From an uncultured SAR86 cluster bacterium (GTDB taxonomy: Bacteria > Pseudomonadota > Gammaproteobacteria > Magnimaribacterales > D2472), in assembly GCA_905478035.1 (NCBI GenBank), contig CAJQGX010000057.1:1-34056 (forward strand): 34,056 nucleotides of DNA. Direction: 5' to 3'. Positions within the stretch are counted from its first letter, which is position 1. Each line of letters begins with the position of its first letter. The position numbers and the translations under genes are program-made. Positions 8,649 to 16,005 of this stretch are shown here, piece after piece. The notes beneath the pieces are model-generated. The model saw only the letters and a program-made list of their open reading frames with translations, did not search any database and had not been told where the DNA came from.

Positions 8649-9824
8649 ATGAACGATTCAAAAAAATTTGATTTTGTAGTCTATGGAGCATCTGGTTTTA
8701 CTGGAAAGCTAGTTGTTGAATATATAGTTTCTCAATATGGAAGCGATGAAAATATCTCCTGGGCACTTGCTGGTAGAAATATAGAAAAAATTCAATCTGT
8801 AAAAGATTCAAAAAGTGTTGCAGAAGATGTTCCAATTATCAAAGTAGATAGCGATGATGTCGAAAGTGTGACTGCAATGGTTGCGCAGACAAAATGTGTT
8901 TTAACTACAACTGGTCCTTATCAGCTTTATGGGAATAATATTGTTGCAGCTTGTGCTGAACTTGGAACAGATTATGTGGATTTATGTGGTGAACCAGGTT
9001 GGATGCATGAAAAAATAAACCAACATGCTTCTAAAGCAAAAGAATCTGGCGCTAGAATTGTTTTCTCATGTGGGTTTGACAGTATTCCCTTCGATTTAGG
9101 CGTGCTTTTTGTTCAAAATAAAGCAATTGAAACACATGGAAAGCCGGCTTCAAGTGTTCGTGGAAGAGTAAGAGGTATGAATGGAGAGTTTTCTGGAGGA
9201 ACTGCTGCATCTTTTGGAGCAACAATGGCATCACTTAGAACCAAGCCTGAGTTATTTGAAATTCTTGCAAACCCTTTTTCATTATCAAATGGTCATGTTG
9301 GACCTGAACAAGCTCAAGATTCAAAACCAGTCTATGACGATAAATTAGAGACTTGGGTTGCACCATTCTTTATGGCTCCAATCAATACAAAAAATGTGCA
9401 TAGATCAAATGCTTTAATGAACCATGTTTATGGTGAAGATTTTTGTTACAACGAGATGTGGGTAACTGGACCAGGAGATGAAGGTAAAGCAGTTGCAGAT
9501 GCCATTGTAAGCTCAAACCCACTGGGTGGCGATGATGCTCCAAAGCCAGGAGAAGGACCTTCAAGAGAATCTAGAGAAAACGGCAATTATGATGTTTTAT
9601 TCTGTGCAGATTGCGATAATGAAACCATACATGCTTCTGTAATAGGAGATATGGATCCTGGATATGGATCTACTTCTAAAATGATTACAGAAAGTGCTAT
9701 TTGCTTAGTCAAGGAATGTAATGATCTAGATGGCGGTATTTATACTCCTGCATCATCTATGGGACAAAAACTTATTGATAGACTTCACAATAATGCAGGT
9801 TTAACTTTTACTATTGAGTCTTAA
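8649..9824 (+). CDS. Saccharopine dehydrogenase-like / trans-acting enoyl reductase family oxidoreductase
   Basis: A 391-residue NAD(P)-binding protein with the Rossmann loop YGASGFTG (12-19), ALAGRN (39-44), TTGPYQLYG (87-95), DLCGEPGWM (111-119) and CGFDSIPFDLG (141-151). This is the pattern of the saccharopine-dehydrogenase-like group that includes the mycobacterial trans-acting enoyl reductase acting with polyketide synthases in phthiocerol lipid synthesis. No polyketide synthase is nearby, so the substrate here is probably a small or lipid enoyl/keto compound; this is inference. ATG is preceded by AAAGGAAA. Its stop overlaps the next start by one base (TAATG), so it is coupled to the SnoaL-like gene. 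Confidence 0.82.
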   Translation: MNDSKKFDFVVYGASGFTGKLVVEYIVSQYGSDENISWALAGRNIEKIQSVKDSKSVAEDVPIIKVDSDDVESVTAMVAQTKCVLTTTGPYQLYGNNIVAACAELGTDYVDLCGEPGWMHEKINQHASKAKESGARIVFSCGFDSIPFDLGVLFVQNKAIETHGKPASSVRGRVRGMNGEFSGGTAASFGATMASLRTKPELFEILANPFSLSNGHVGPEQAQDSKPVYDDKLETWVAPFFMAPINTKNVHRSNALMNHVYGEDFCYNEMWVTGPGDEGKAVADAIVSSNPLGGDDAPKPGEGPSRESRENGNYDVLFCADCDNETIHASVIGDMDPGYGSTSKMITESAICLVKECNDLDGGIYTPASSMGQKLIDRLHNNAGLTFTIES

Positions 9825-10246
9825 TGGCACAACACCATATTCATAAATGGCACTCCCTGATTAAAGGGGAGTTTCCTGGTGGATATGATGAATTACTTGC
9901 TGATGATGTAATTTTTTATTCTCCTGTAGTATTTACCCCTCAAAAGGGGAAAGACTTAGCCAAGCTATATTTAATGGCTGCTGGAAATACCTTCGGTGGA
10001 GATGATGCTAAAAGTTCAAATAATCTCAACGAATCTAGCTTTAAATATACTAAAGAGGTGTTAGATGGCAATCAGGCAATTCTTGAATTCGAAACAACCA
10101 TTGATGGCAAGTACGTTAATGGGGTTGATATAGTTACTTTCAATGATGAGGGAAAAATATCAGAATTCAAAGTAATGATTAGGCCATTGCAAGCAGTAAA
10201 TATAATTCATTTGCAAATGCAGAATATGCTTGCAACCATGAAGTAA
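9824..10246 (+). CDS. NTF2/SnoaL-like small protein
   Basis: A 140-residue protein with the look of an NTF2-like cone fold: an N-terminal helix with HKWHSLIKGEF, then ELLADDVIFYSPVVF and QGK/DLAKLY-type segments, then beta strands ending in GKISEFKVMIRPLQAV. This matches SnoaL-like/DUF4440-type proteins, which may be isomerases, hydrolases or ligand-binding partners. No catalytic residue can be fixed. It starts on the last base of the enoyl reductase stop and ends directly against the arsC start (TAAATG), so the three are one translational unit. A coupled function with the reductase, for example as an isomerase or substrate carrier, is plausible inference. Confidence 0.75.
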   Translation: MAQHHIHKWHSLIKGEFPGGYDELLADDVIFYSPVVFTPQKGKDLAKLYLMAAGNTFGGDDAKSSNNLNESSFKYTKEVLDGNQAILEFETTIDGKYVNGVDIVTFNDEGKISEFKVMIRPLQAVNIIHLQMQNMLATMK

Positions 10247-10600
10247 ATGGCTGATTTAATTCTTTATCATAACCCTAGATGCAGCAAATCTAGAGAAGCT
10301 TTAAAGCTTTTAGAGAATAATGATCAAGATTTCTCAACTTTCTTATATTTAAATGAAAATTTAAATCATATTGATCTTGCATCTCTCCTCGATAGGCTTG
10401 GAATTTCTGCGAGAGAATTACTAAGAAAAAATGAAGATGACTATAAATCTAATAATTTAAAGAATATCGAATTGGGAAATAATGAGCTTATAGAATTTAT
10501 GATTCAGTTCCCAAAAATAATTGAGAGACCAATTCTAGATAATGGAATAAAAGCTGTTATTGGGAGACCGCCAGAAAAAATATTAGAGTTATTAGTCTAA
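10247..10600 (+). CDS. arsC: Arsenate reductase (glutaredoxin-type)
   Basis: A 117-residue ArsC-family thioredoxin-fold protein that would reduce arsenate to arsenite with glutathione and glutaredoxin. The catalytic Cys12 lies in HNPRCSKSREA. Arg60, Arg94 (IERPI) and Arg107 (IGRPPEKI) fall at exactly the positions known for E. coli ArsC, so the full active site is present. Length is shorter than plasmid ArsC but normal for chromosomal copies. No arsenite efflux pump or ArsR is in the window, so it may be a housekeeping reductase or work with a pump elsewhere. It closes the operon begun by the LysR gene and overlaps the convergent nucleotidyltransferase gene by nine bases. Confidence 0.9.
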   Translation: MADLILYHNPRCSKSREALKLLENNDQDFSTFLYLNENLNHIDLASLLDRLGISARELLRKNEDDYKSNNLKNIELGNNELIEFMIQFPKIIERPILDNGIKAVIGRPPEKILELLV

Positions 10601-10984
10601 ATCACCTTTTTCTCTTAATTCCTTTCTAATTTTGGTTGCACTTATAGAGTGTATTGCTTCATCAAAAACCTCTTCTTCAAAAACGTAGCCAACGCCTCTA
10701 CCATATGAAATATTAACCACATTGGGTACCAGCATAATTTCATATTGATTACCCCGATGAAAATTATCTTTAGCAAGTCCTTCCTCAATATTTTTACAAA
10801 CCAAATCCCAGTCAAAAGGATTATCATCCTGACCCGTGCCCCCAGAAGCCCCTTGAACATCTCTGACCTGAATAATTACTTGCCCAGTTTTTGCAACGCA
10901 TCTTTTAAATAGCTCTTGATGGCCTTGATGCCATGGCTGCCATCTTCCAAGCATCTGAACTGTTGGCTTTTTCCAATCAAACAT
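10592..10984 (-). CDS. HxGH-motif nucleotidyltransferase (cytidylyl/adenylyltransferase-like)
   Basis: A 130-residue nucleotidyltransferase-superfamily protein. GRWQPWHQGH (13-22) is the family's HxGH nucleotide-binding loop in the form seen in NMN adenylyltransferases and NadR. SISATKIRKEL (113-123) matches the C-terminal S-x-T-x-x-R phosphate-binding motif. A distinctive middle block, QVRDVQGASGGTGQ (39-52), is not one I can tie to a known substrate class. It is compact, with no extra domain. It overlaps the upstream kinase gene by eight bases, so the two are surely co-translated. The joined transfer and kinase activities recall NadR split in two, but the activated compound is unknown. Confidence 0.8.
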   Translation of the reverse strand: MFDWKKPTVQMLGRWQPWHQGHQELFKRCVAKTGQVIIQVRDVQGASGGTGQDDNPFDWDLVCKNIEEGLAKDNFHRGNQYEIMLVPNVVNISYGRGVGYVFEEEVFDEAIHSISATKIRKELREKGDLD

Positions 10985-11384
10985 TTTTAAGCTCCTTGGC
11001 TATATTGGTATGATTTTGATCATTCATTTCAGTTATATGGAAATCTACCTTTGAGGGTTTTTCAAACATTTTATTTGTATCTTCAAACCTTCCTTCTGAA
11101 ATAGTATCCATCCAAATAATTATGTCAGGATCAAAATTTTCTTGAGTATCTTTTGTGGGGCATACAAAATCACAAATCACTATTCTTCCATGACTTTTCT
11201 CATAATCGGCGAAAGTTCTCATTCTCATGCTTTGTCTTAACCTTCCCTCAGGAGAAAAATCCCAATCATTAGCCATCTCTCTAACTTTATCTGCGTTATA
11301 CCAGGCAGATTCAAGCAATGGCTGCAATCTTTCAGCTAAATATGTTTTCCCACTTCCTGGAAGACCCATTATTAATATTTTCAT
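10977..11384 (-). CDS. APS kinase-like P-loop kinase
   Basis: A 135-residue small kinase with Walker A GLPGSGKT at 7-14, YNADKVR (29-35), WDFSPEGRLRQS (41-52), DFVCPT (72-77) and EDTNKMFEKP (101-110). The pattern resembles adenylylsulfate kinase (NADxVR, DFVxP and a DTN-containing loop), but the protein is shorter than normal CysC. It could phosphorylate APS or another nucleotide-linked or small metabolite. No other sulphate-assimilation gene is nearby. Its ATG overlaps the methyltransferase stop by one base (TAATG), and its end overlaps the nucleotidyltransferase start. It is the middle gene of a three-gene module. Confidence 0.8.
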   Translation of the reverse strand: MKILIMGLPGSGKTYLAERLQPLLESAWYNADKVREMANDWDFSPEGRLRQSMRMRTFADYEKSHGRIVICDFVCPTKDTQENFDPDIIIWMDTISEGRFEDTNKMFEKPSKVDFHITEMNDQNHTNIAKELKNV

Positions 11385-12481
11385 TATCTAATTTTTTTTA
11401 TTGCAAAGAGTTCATTTTTAAAAAAAATTCTTTCCTCTTTTAGAATTGCATTTTTTACTCTTTTTAAAGCTGATGCATTTTTTTCAAGAGCCATTATATC
11501 TTTTTCTGGGATTTGGCCAACATATAAAATATTTGCCCATTTAGCATCTAATCCATGTCCAAATAACTCAGATACGGTCTGATCAGGTGTGCGTTTAAAT
11601 TTAAAACTATAAGACTTTGGTTTTGAATATGTAAATCTAGTATTTTCTCCAACAGGGTTATTTTTTAAATACTCTATGATTTGTTTTGCTTTTACAGGGA
11701 AGGGATCTTTATCTTGCCAAGCCTGCTTTAGAATCTTTTCAACTGAATCATTTCCACATGAGTGAGTTATTAGTAATTTCCCTGATACATTAAGTAACCT
11801 CATTAAGGGCGCAATAACATTAGAAACTTTTGTAATAGTTTTTGAAATAGCTCTGTATGCTTGAGAGGCAATGATTAAATCATAATTATTATTTTCAAAA
11901 TCATTATTAATAAATGGTACGAGGTATCTTTTATGATCTTCTCTATAGATTCTTATCAAGCAGGGATGAGAGTAAGAAGTTCTACCTTTCGAATCAATCT
12001 CTATTCCCCAATATTTTTTTATGAAAGTTCCCATTCTATTTATTTGCTCGTTAAAATCGAATGAATTATCGTCTTTTAATACCAAGGTTAGCCTTTTTAC
12101 ATTTTTATCTTTTATTTTTTTAGCACTTTCTATTTGTCCAAGCTCTGCAAATTTAACATTTGTCATGGTTACCATTAAATTTGGATGCTCTACAAATCTA
12201 TCAGGCATCTTGTCCAATGTATTTTTAAGATCTTCATAGCTAATTTCTTTACCTGTAATAAGTAATGAAGTGTATGGATGATATTTATGAAAGCTTTTTA
12301 TAACGTTAGATTTTATTGTGCCATCACCAGTACCAGCATCAAGAACCCTTAGGTATGTTTTATTTTTTGGTAGAGATTTTATATGAGGAAAAATTTCAGA
12401 TGATATGGCTCTTTTTTCGCCTGTATTTTGAATGAATGATAAGTACTTTAGCCTATCATCAAAAAATCTTTTTTTCCCCAT
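11384..12481 (-). CDS. SAM-dependent methyltransferase-like protein, substrate unknown
   Basis: A 365-residue protein with a Rossmann methyltransferase core. Motif I is RVLDAGTGDGT (45-55), the acidic/active-site strand is DLIIASQAY (201-209), and GKLLITHSCGND (234-245) is the post-core strand. A stretch of about 140 residues separates motif I from DLIIASQAY, longer than usual, and contains many lysines and a YSHPCLIRIYRE segment (170-181). The C-terminus is basic. I do not recognise the subfamily. It is the first gene of the overlapping trio with the kinase and the nucleotidyltransferase, and is divergent from the DmdA-like gene. Start ATG at 12481 has GGGG 8-11 bases upstream. It is more AT- and lysine-rich than its neighbours. 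Confidence 0.7.
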   Translation of the reverse strand: MGKKRFFDDRLKYLSFIQNTGEKRAISSEIFPHIKSLPKNKTYLRVLDAGTGDGTIKSNVIKSFHKYHPYTSLLITGKEISYEDLKNTLDKMPDRFVEHPNLMVTMTNVKFAELGQIESAKKIKDKNVKRLTLVLKDDNSFDFNEQINRMGTFIKKYWGIEIDSKGRTSYSHPCLIRIYREDHKRYLVPFINNDFENNNYDLIIASQAYRAISKTITKVSNVIAPLMRLLNVSGKLLITHSCGNDSVEKILKQAWQDKDPFPVKAKQIIEYLKNNPVGENTRFTYSKPKSYSFKFKRTPDQTVSELFGHGLDAKWANILYVGQIPEKDIMALEKNASALKRVKNAILKEERIFFKNELFAIKKIR

Positions 12482-12597
12482 TAATTTACCCCATCATCAA
12501 TAATATATGAAAATGTAAATTCCTCAATATTTGATTTACTCATGGATAATTTTAGGATTAAAATAATCTAATTAATTTTTTTTGGGGAGAGTAATTT

Positions 12598-13749
12598 ATG
12601 CCATCAAAATTACCTTTATTAATCGGAATAGGTACAAGAATAAGAAAATCACCATATTTTGATTCTACATTAAAATATGGCGTTACAGGCTTTACCGTTT
12701 ATAACAAAATGTATTTACCTACTGGCTATTCAAATCCTGAAAAAGAATATCTTAGCTTAATCAATGATGTAACTTTTGGAGACTTTGCAGCAGAAAGGCA
12801 AGTAGAGGTTTCTGGTCCTGACGCTTTTAACTTTATTAGATATATAAACCCTAGAAATCTTTCAAAGTGCAATGTAGGAGATTGCAAATATATCATTTTA
12901 ACTGGTCCTGATGGCGGCATTATAAATGACGCATGTTTAATTAAACTTGAGGAAGAAAAGTTCTGGATATCACCTGGTGATGGGGATGTTTTGTTATGGC
13001 TTCAAGGTTTAGCTATGAACTCTGGGATGAATGTAATAATTCATGAGCCTGATGTATCACCACTTCAAATAAGCGGACCTAAGGCAGGAAGATTAATACA
13101 AAAATTGTTTGATGGTCGGCATGATGATCTTGGTTACTATAAAGCTAAACAAACATCTTTAGAAAATATTCCTATGGTTATTGCAAGAACAGGCTGGAGT
13201 GGTGAGCTTAGTTATGAGCTTTATTTACAAGACAGAAAGTTAGGAAATGAATTATTTGAATCAGTTTATGAAGCAGCTAAAGAATTTAATGGCACTGTAA
13301 TAGCTCCAAATAATATAAGGACTATTGAAGGAGGGTTATTATCTTATGGCTCTGATTTCGGCAGAGAGCATAATCCATTTACTATTGGCTTGGATAGATT
13401 AGTGGATGTTGATCAAGATATAGACTTTATCGGCAAAGAGGCTTTGAAAAAGATCAAAAAAAACGGACCCTCTAGTAAGTTAATTGGTGTTGAAATGGAT
13501 GGAAACCCAATTGATAAAGTTCCTGAAAATTTTTGGCCTGTTTTAGATGAAAATGGAAAGAAAGTTGGAAGGCTTTCAAGATGCTTTTACTCACCTCGTC
13601 TCAAAAAGAATATTGGTCTTGCAATTATAGATACGTCATCTTCAGAAGATGGTAATCAACTTATAATTGATTCACCGCTAATAAAATATAATGCAGTTAT
13701 ATGTAAATTACCTTGGTTTCCTGCTGAAAAAGATACAAACTTACTATAA
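12598..13749 (+). CDS. DmdA/GcvT-family folate-dependent demethylase-like protein
   Basis: A 383-residue aminomethyltransferase-fold protein close in pattern to dimethylsulfoniopropionate demethylase DmdA. It has RIRKSPYFDSTL (14-25), FTVYNKMYLPT (32-42), ERQVEVSGPDA (66-76), DLSK-type NLSKCNVGDCKY (87-98), EPDVSPLQISGPKA (150-163), IEGGLLSYGSDF (243-254) and FIGKEAL (277-283). The catalytic Asp-Asp pair of GcvT reads Asn-Asp here (GGIIND, 106-111), as in DmdA, which argues against a glycine-cleavage role. DmdA moves a methyl group from DMSP to tetrahydrofolate. Related non-DmdA clades exist, so the substrate is not certain. GGGGAGA precedes ATG. It overlaps the CIA30 gene by one base. No other DMSP gene is identified nearby. 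Confidence 0.8.
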   Translation: MPSKLPLLIGIGTRIRKSPYFDSTLKYGVTGFTVYNKMYLPTGYSNPEKEYLSLINDVTFGDFAAERQVEVSGPDAFNFIRYINPRNLSKCNVGDCKYIILTGPDGGIINDACLIKLEEEKFWISPGDGDVLLWLQGLAMNSGMNVIIHEPDVSPLQISGPKAGRLIQKLFDGRHDDLGYYKAKQTSLENIPMVIARTGWSGELSYELYLQDRKLGNELFESVYEAAKEFNGTVIAPNNIRTIEGGLLSYGSDFGREHNPFTIGLDRLVDVDQDIDFIGKEALKKIKKNGPSSKLIGVEMDGNPIDKVPENFWPVLDENGKKVGRLSRCFYSPRLKKNIGLAIIDTSSSEDGNQLIIDSPLIKYNAVICKLPWFPAEKDTNLL

Positions 13750-14282
13750 TGTTTACAAAACTAAAAATATATTCTTTAATTTTTTTTTCTTTGAGTGGAT
13801 TCTCAATGGTTATAGATAATGTAAATGATATTCGAGCACAATGGTCTGCAGTTTCAGATAATGTAATGGGTGGTATTTCTGAGGTTTCATTTTATGAGAT
13901 ACAGGATATTGAAAGAAATTTTTATAGATTAGAGGGATCAGTAAGCACAAAAAATAATGGAGGCTTTATTCAATCTATTCTTCGTAATAATCAAGATGCT
14001 CAAAACTATAATGGCATAAGAATTACAGTAAGAGGAACGCCTGATGACTACTATATTTGGTTAAGAACACCAGCTTGTAGATTTCCATGGGACAGATATT
14101 CAGCTAGCTTTAAACCCAAAGATAATTGGTCTGTTATAGAGATACCATTTAGCGATATTAAAAAATCTAATTTTTATATGCCCAAAAGACTTAATAAATC
14201 AAAAATAAGAACAATAGCATTCGCAGCTTACGGTAAGGATTTTGATGCAAAACTTGATATTGCAAATATAGAGTTGTATTAA
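13749..14282 (+). CDS. CIA30-domain protein, probably exported
   Basis: A 177-residue protein with a likely signal peptide or N-terminal membrane anchor (KLKIYSLIFFSLSGFSMV, residues 4-21). It is followed by a CIA30 (complex I intermediate-associated protein 30) beta-sandwich: WSAVSDNVMGGIS (32-44), NNGGFIQSI (68-76 region), GIRITVRG, YYIWLRT and the final DIANIELY. CIA30 domains resemble carbohydrate-binding modules; bacterial members are uncharacterised. The mitochondrial function should not be transferred. Its ATG uses the last base of the DmdA-like stop (TAATG), so the two are coupled, a link I cannot explain functionally. tadA follows nine bases downstream. Confidence 0.82.
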   Translation: MFTKLKIYSLIFFSLSGFSMVIDNVNDIRAQWSAVSDNVMGGISEVSFYEIQDIERNFYRLEGSVSTKNNGGFIQSILRNNQDAQNYNGIRITVRGTPDDYYIWLRTPACRFPWDRYSASFKPKDNWSVIEIPFSDIKKSNFYMPKRLNKSKIRTIAFAAYGKDFDAKLDIANIELY

Positions 14283-14290
14283 AAAATCAT

Positions 14291-14752
14291 ATGTTTTCTG
14301 ATCAAGATAAGTCTTTTATGAGACTTGCATTAGAAGAGGCTAATAAATCCTTTATAAATAATGAAGTGCCTGTAGGGGCCGTTGTGGTTATGGGTAATGA
14401 AGTGCTAGGTTGTGGTCACAACAATGTTATAAGAGATAATGATGTTTCTTCTCATGCAGAAATAATGGCAATCAGGGAAGCATCTAAAAGTTTAGATAAC
14501 TATAGACTTAATAAAGCAATAATTTATACAACTCTTGAGCCATGTCATATGTGTGCAAAGGCAATTGTTGACGCTAGGGTAGATAAAATTATTTTTGCAA
14601 CTCCTGAGCCAAAAACAGGCAGTTTAGTGTCTATAGATAATATTCTAGAAAGATTAACATTTAATCATAAAGTCTCATATGAGTATGGGCTCTTTGAAGA
14701 AGAGAGCTCAAATCTCCTAAAAGATTTTTTTAAAAAAAGAAGAAAGAATTAA
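14291..14752 (+). CDS. tadA: tRNA-specific adenosine deaminase
   Basis: A 153-residue zinc deaminase that converts adenosine 34 to inosine in the tRNA-Arg(ACG) anticodon, an essential step. HAE (55-57) gives the zinc ligand His and the proton-shuttle Glu, and EPCHMC (83-88) gives the two cysteine ligands. The N-terminal EVPVGAVVV (25-33), ATPEPKTGSLVS and the C-terminal LKDFFKKRR match TadA, not cytidine or guanine deaminases. It follows CIA30 by nine bases without a clear ribosome-binding site and overlaps the end of the convergent GNAT gene by four bases. Confidence 0.94.
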   Translation: MFSDQDKSFMRLALEEANKSFINNEVPVGAVVVMGNEVLGCGHNNVIRDNDVSSHAEIMAIREASKSLDNYRLNKAIIYTTLEPCHMCAKAIVDARVDKIIFATPEPKTGSLVSIDNILERLTFNHKVSYEYGLFEEESSNLLKDFFKKRRKN

Positions 14753-15183
14753 TATATTAATTTTTCCATTGAGCTATGGGGTATTTTAATATCTGATTCA
14801 TATGGACCAGTTTCTATATAACCTAATGACTCATAAAATTTTATGGCTTCAGCTCTTGCGTTAAGAACAATTTTTTTTGCACCTTTAGTCTTTGCGATAT
14901 CTTCAAGCTTATCAATCATTTTTGATCCTAAGCCGATTCTTCTATGTTCCAAGCTTACTCCCATATACCTTATTTGGGCTTCGTTGATGTTATTCATATG
15001 AACTCGACCACATGCTATAACCTTATCTTGGTCATCAAGAGCCATCATGTGTGTACTTATATCTTCTAAAGTATCTTTAAGTGGAATATGGGATAGTTTT
15101 AGGGGCTTTCTTAAAATTTCCCATCTAAAGTCATCGTACTTTAACCATTCATCCGATGTAATTGGCGATCTTATAATTATCAC
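14749..15183 (-). CDS. GNAT-family N-acetyltransferase
   Basis: A 144-residue acetyltransferase. The acetyl-CoA loop is RRIGLGSKM in the middle of the protein, preceded by the strand IRYMGVS and followed by KKIVLNARAEAIKFYESLGY, the usual GNAT motif A/B arrangement. It belongs to the group that starts IIIRSP...EWLKYDDFRWEILR, which guides the start: GTG at 15183, six bases after the last base of the xthA stop codon. The upstream in-frame TTG at 15219 would add twelve unrelated residues inside xthA. Substrate unknown. It is the last gene of the long minus-strand run beginning at 27172. Confidence 0.82.
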   Translation of the reverse strand: MIIIRSPITSDEWLKYDDFRWEILRKPLKLSHIPLKDTLEDISTHMMALDDQDKVIACGRVHMNNINEAQIRYMGVSLEHRRIGLGSKMIDKLEDIAKTKGAKKIVLNARAEAIKFYESLGYIETGPYESDIKIPHSSMEKLIY

Positions 15184-15188
15184 AAATT

Positions 15189-16001
15189 CTATATGTCTAA
15201 ATCTACCCACACTGGACAATGGTCAGAAGGCTTTTCCATAGCCCTAGAGTCATAATCGATCCCAACATCTTGTATGCAATCCTTAAGATTATTAGAAACC
15301 ATAATATGGTCAATTCTCAGTCCTCTTTTTGGATTGTCGTCAAACATCTTCGATCTATAATCAAACCATGAATATATAGATGATTCATCTGGATGCTTTA
15401 ACCTCCAAGAATCGATAAAACCTATATCCTTTATAGCATTCCACATCTCTCTTTCTTGAGGTTGAAATGAGGTTTTGCCATCTCTTAGCCATCTCTTCAT
15501 ATTATCTGGACCAATCCCTATATCAATATCTTCAGGAGCCACATTAAAGTCACCCATGATTATCAGATTTTTTTTTGTTTTCTTTAGTTTTTCAATATGA
15601 TCTTCTAGATCAGCATAGTATTTAATTTTTTTGGGGAATTTAGATTCATGATTAATATTTTCACCTTGAGGAAAATATCCATTCATAATTGTTATTTCAG
15701 ATTTACCATTTGAAAAAGTACATTCTATGAATCTTTTTTGATCTTCTTCAGTATCTTTTTTAAATCCTTTAACAGTTTTTATAGGTTTATTCTTGCTTAA
15801 AAATGCAACACCATAATGTCCTTTTTGCCCCCAGTATTCTGGATGATAGCCAATCTCTTCTATAACCTCGAGAGGAAAATCTGGGTCATTAACTTTAGTT
15901 TCTTGAAGACCAATAACATCTGGATCTAAGGTATCTCTTAAATGAATGAGTTGGTGCGGCCTAGCTCTTATGCTATTTATATTAAATGATACTATTCTCA
16001 T
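15189..16001 (-). CDS. xthA: Exodeoxyribonuclease III
   Basis: A 270-residue AP endonuclease/3'-exonuclease of the ExoIII family, acting in base excision repair. The full active site is visible: Asn7 in FNINSIRAR, Glu34 in LQETKV, GDFNVAPEDIDIG (149-161), SWFDYRS, RIDHIM and PSDHCPV near the end with His261. Size and motif positions match E. coli XthA closely. It starts five bases downstream of the prc stop, so it is probably co-transcribed with the protease and the catabolic genes upstream. Very confident. Confidence 0.95.
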   Translation of the reverse strand: MRIVSFNINSIRARPHQLIHLRDTLDPDVIGLQETKVNDPDFPLEVIEEIGYHPEYWGQKGHYGVAFLSKNKPIKTVKGFKKDTEEDQKRFIECTFSNGKSEITIMNGYFPQGENINHESKFPKKIKYYADLEDHIEKLKKTKKNLIIMGDFNVAPEDIDIGIGPDNMKRWLRDGKTSFQPQEREMWNAIKDIGFIDSWRLKHPDESSIYSWFDYRSKMFDDNPKRGLRIDHIMVSNNLKDCIQDVGIDYDSRAMEKPSDHCPVWVDLDI

Positions 16002-16005
16002 AATA

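Noticed and set aside
10642-10860. 72-residue frame inside the nucleotidyltransferase gene, possible frameshift
   Set aside because: The main frame is intact with both the HxGH and S-x-T-x-x-R motifs, so no frameshift needs to be assumed.
12554-12570. Small hairpin GATTA-AAA-TAATC upstream of the DmdA-like gene, considered as operator or riboswitch piece
   Set aside because: Five-base AT-rich arms are too weak, and no larger conserved RNA structure is visible in the 116-nt gap.
3476-14282. A complete DMSP demethylation pathway from the DmdA-like gene plus the ligase, dehydrogenases and crotonases
   Set aside because: The ligase is FATP-type rather than DmdB-like, the crotonases lack catalytic residues or belong to the atu-like operon, and the genes are not clustered.
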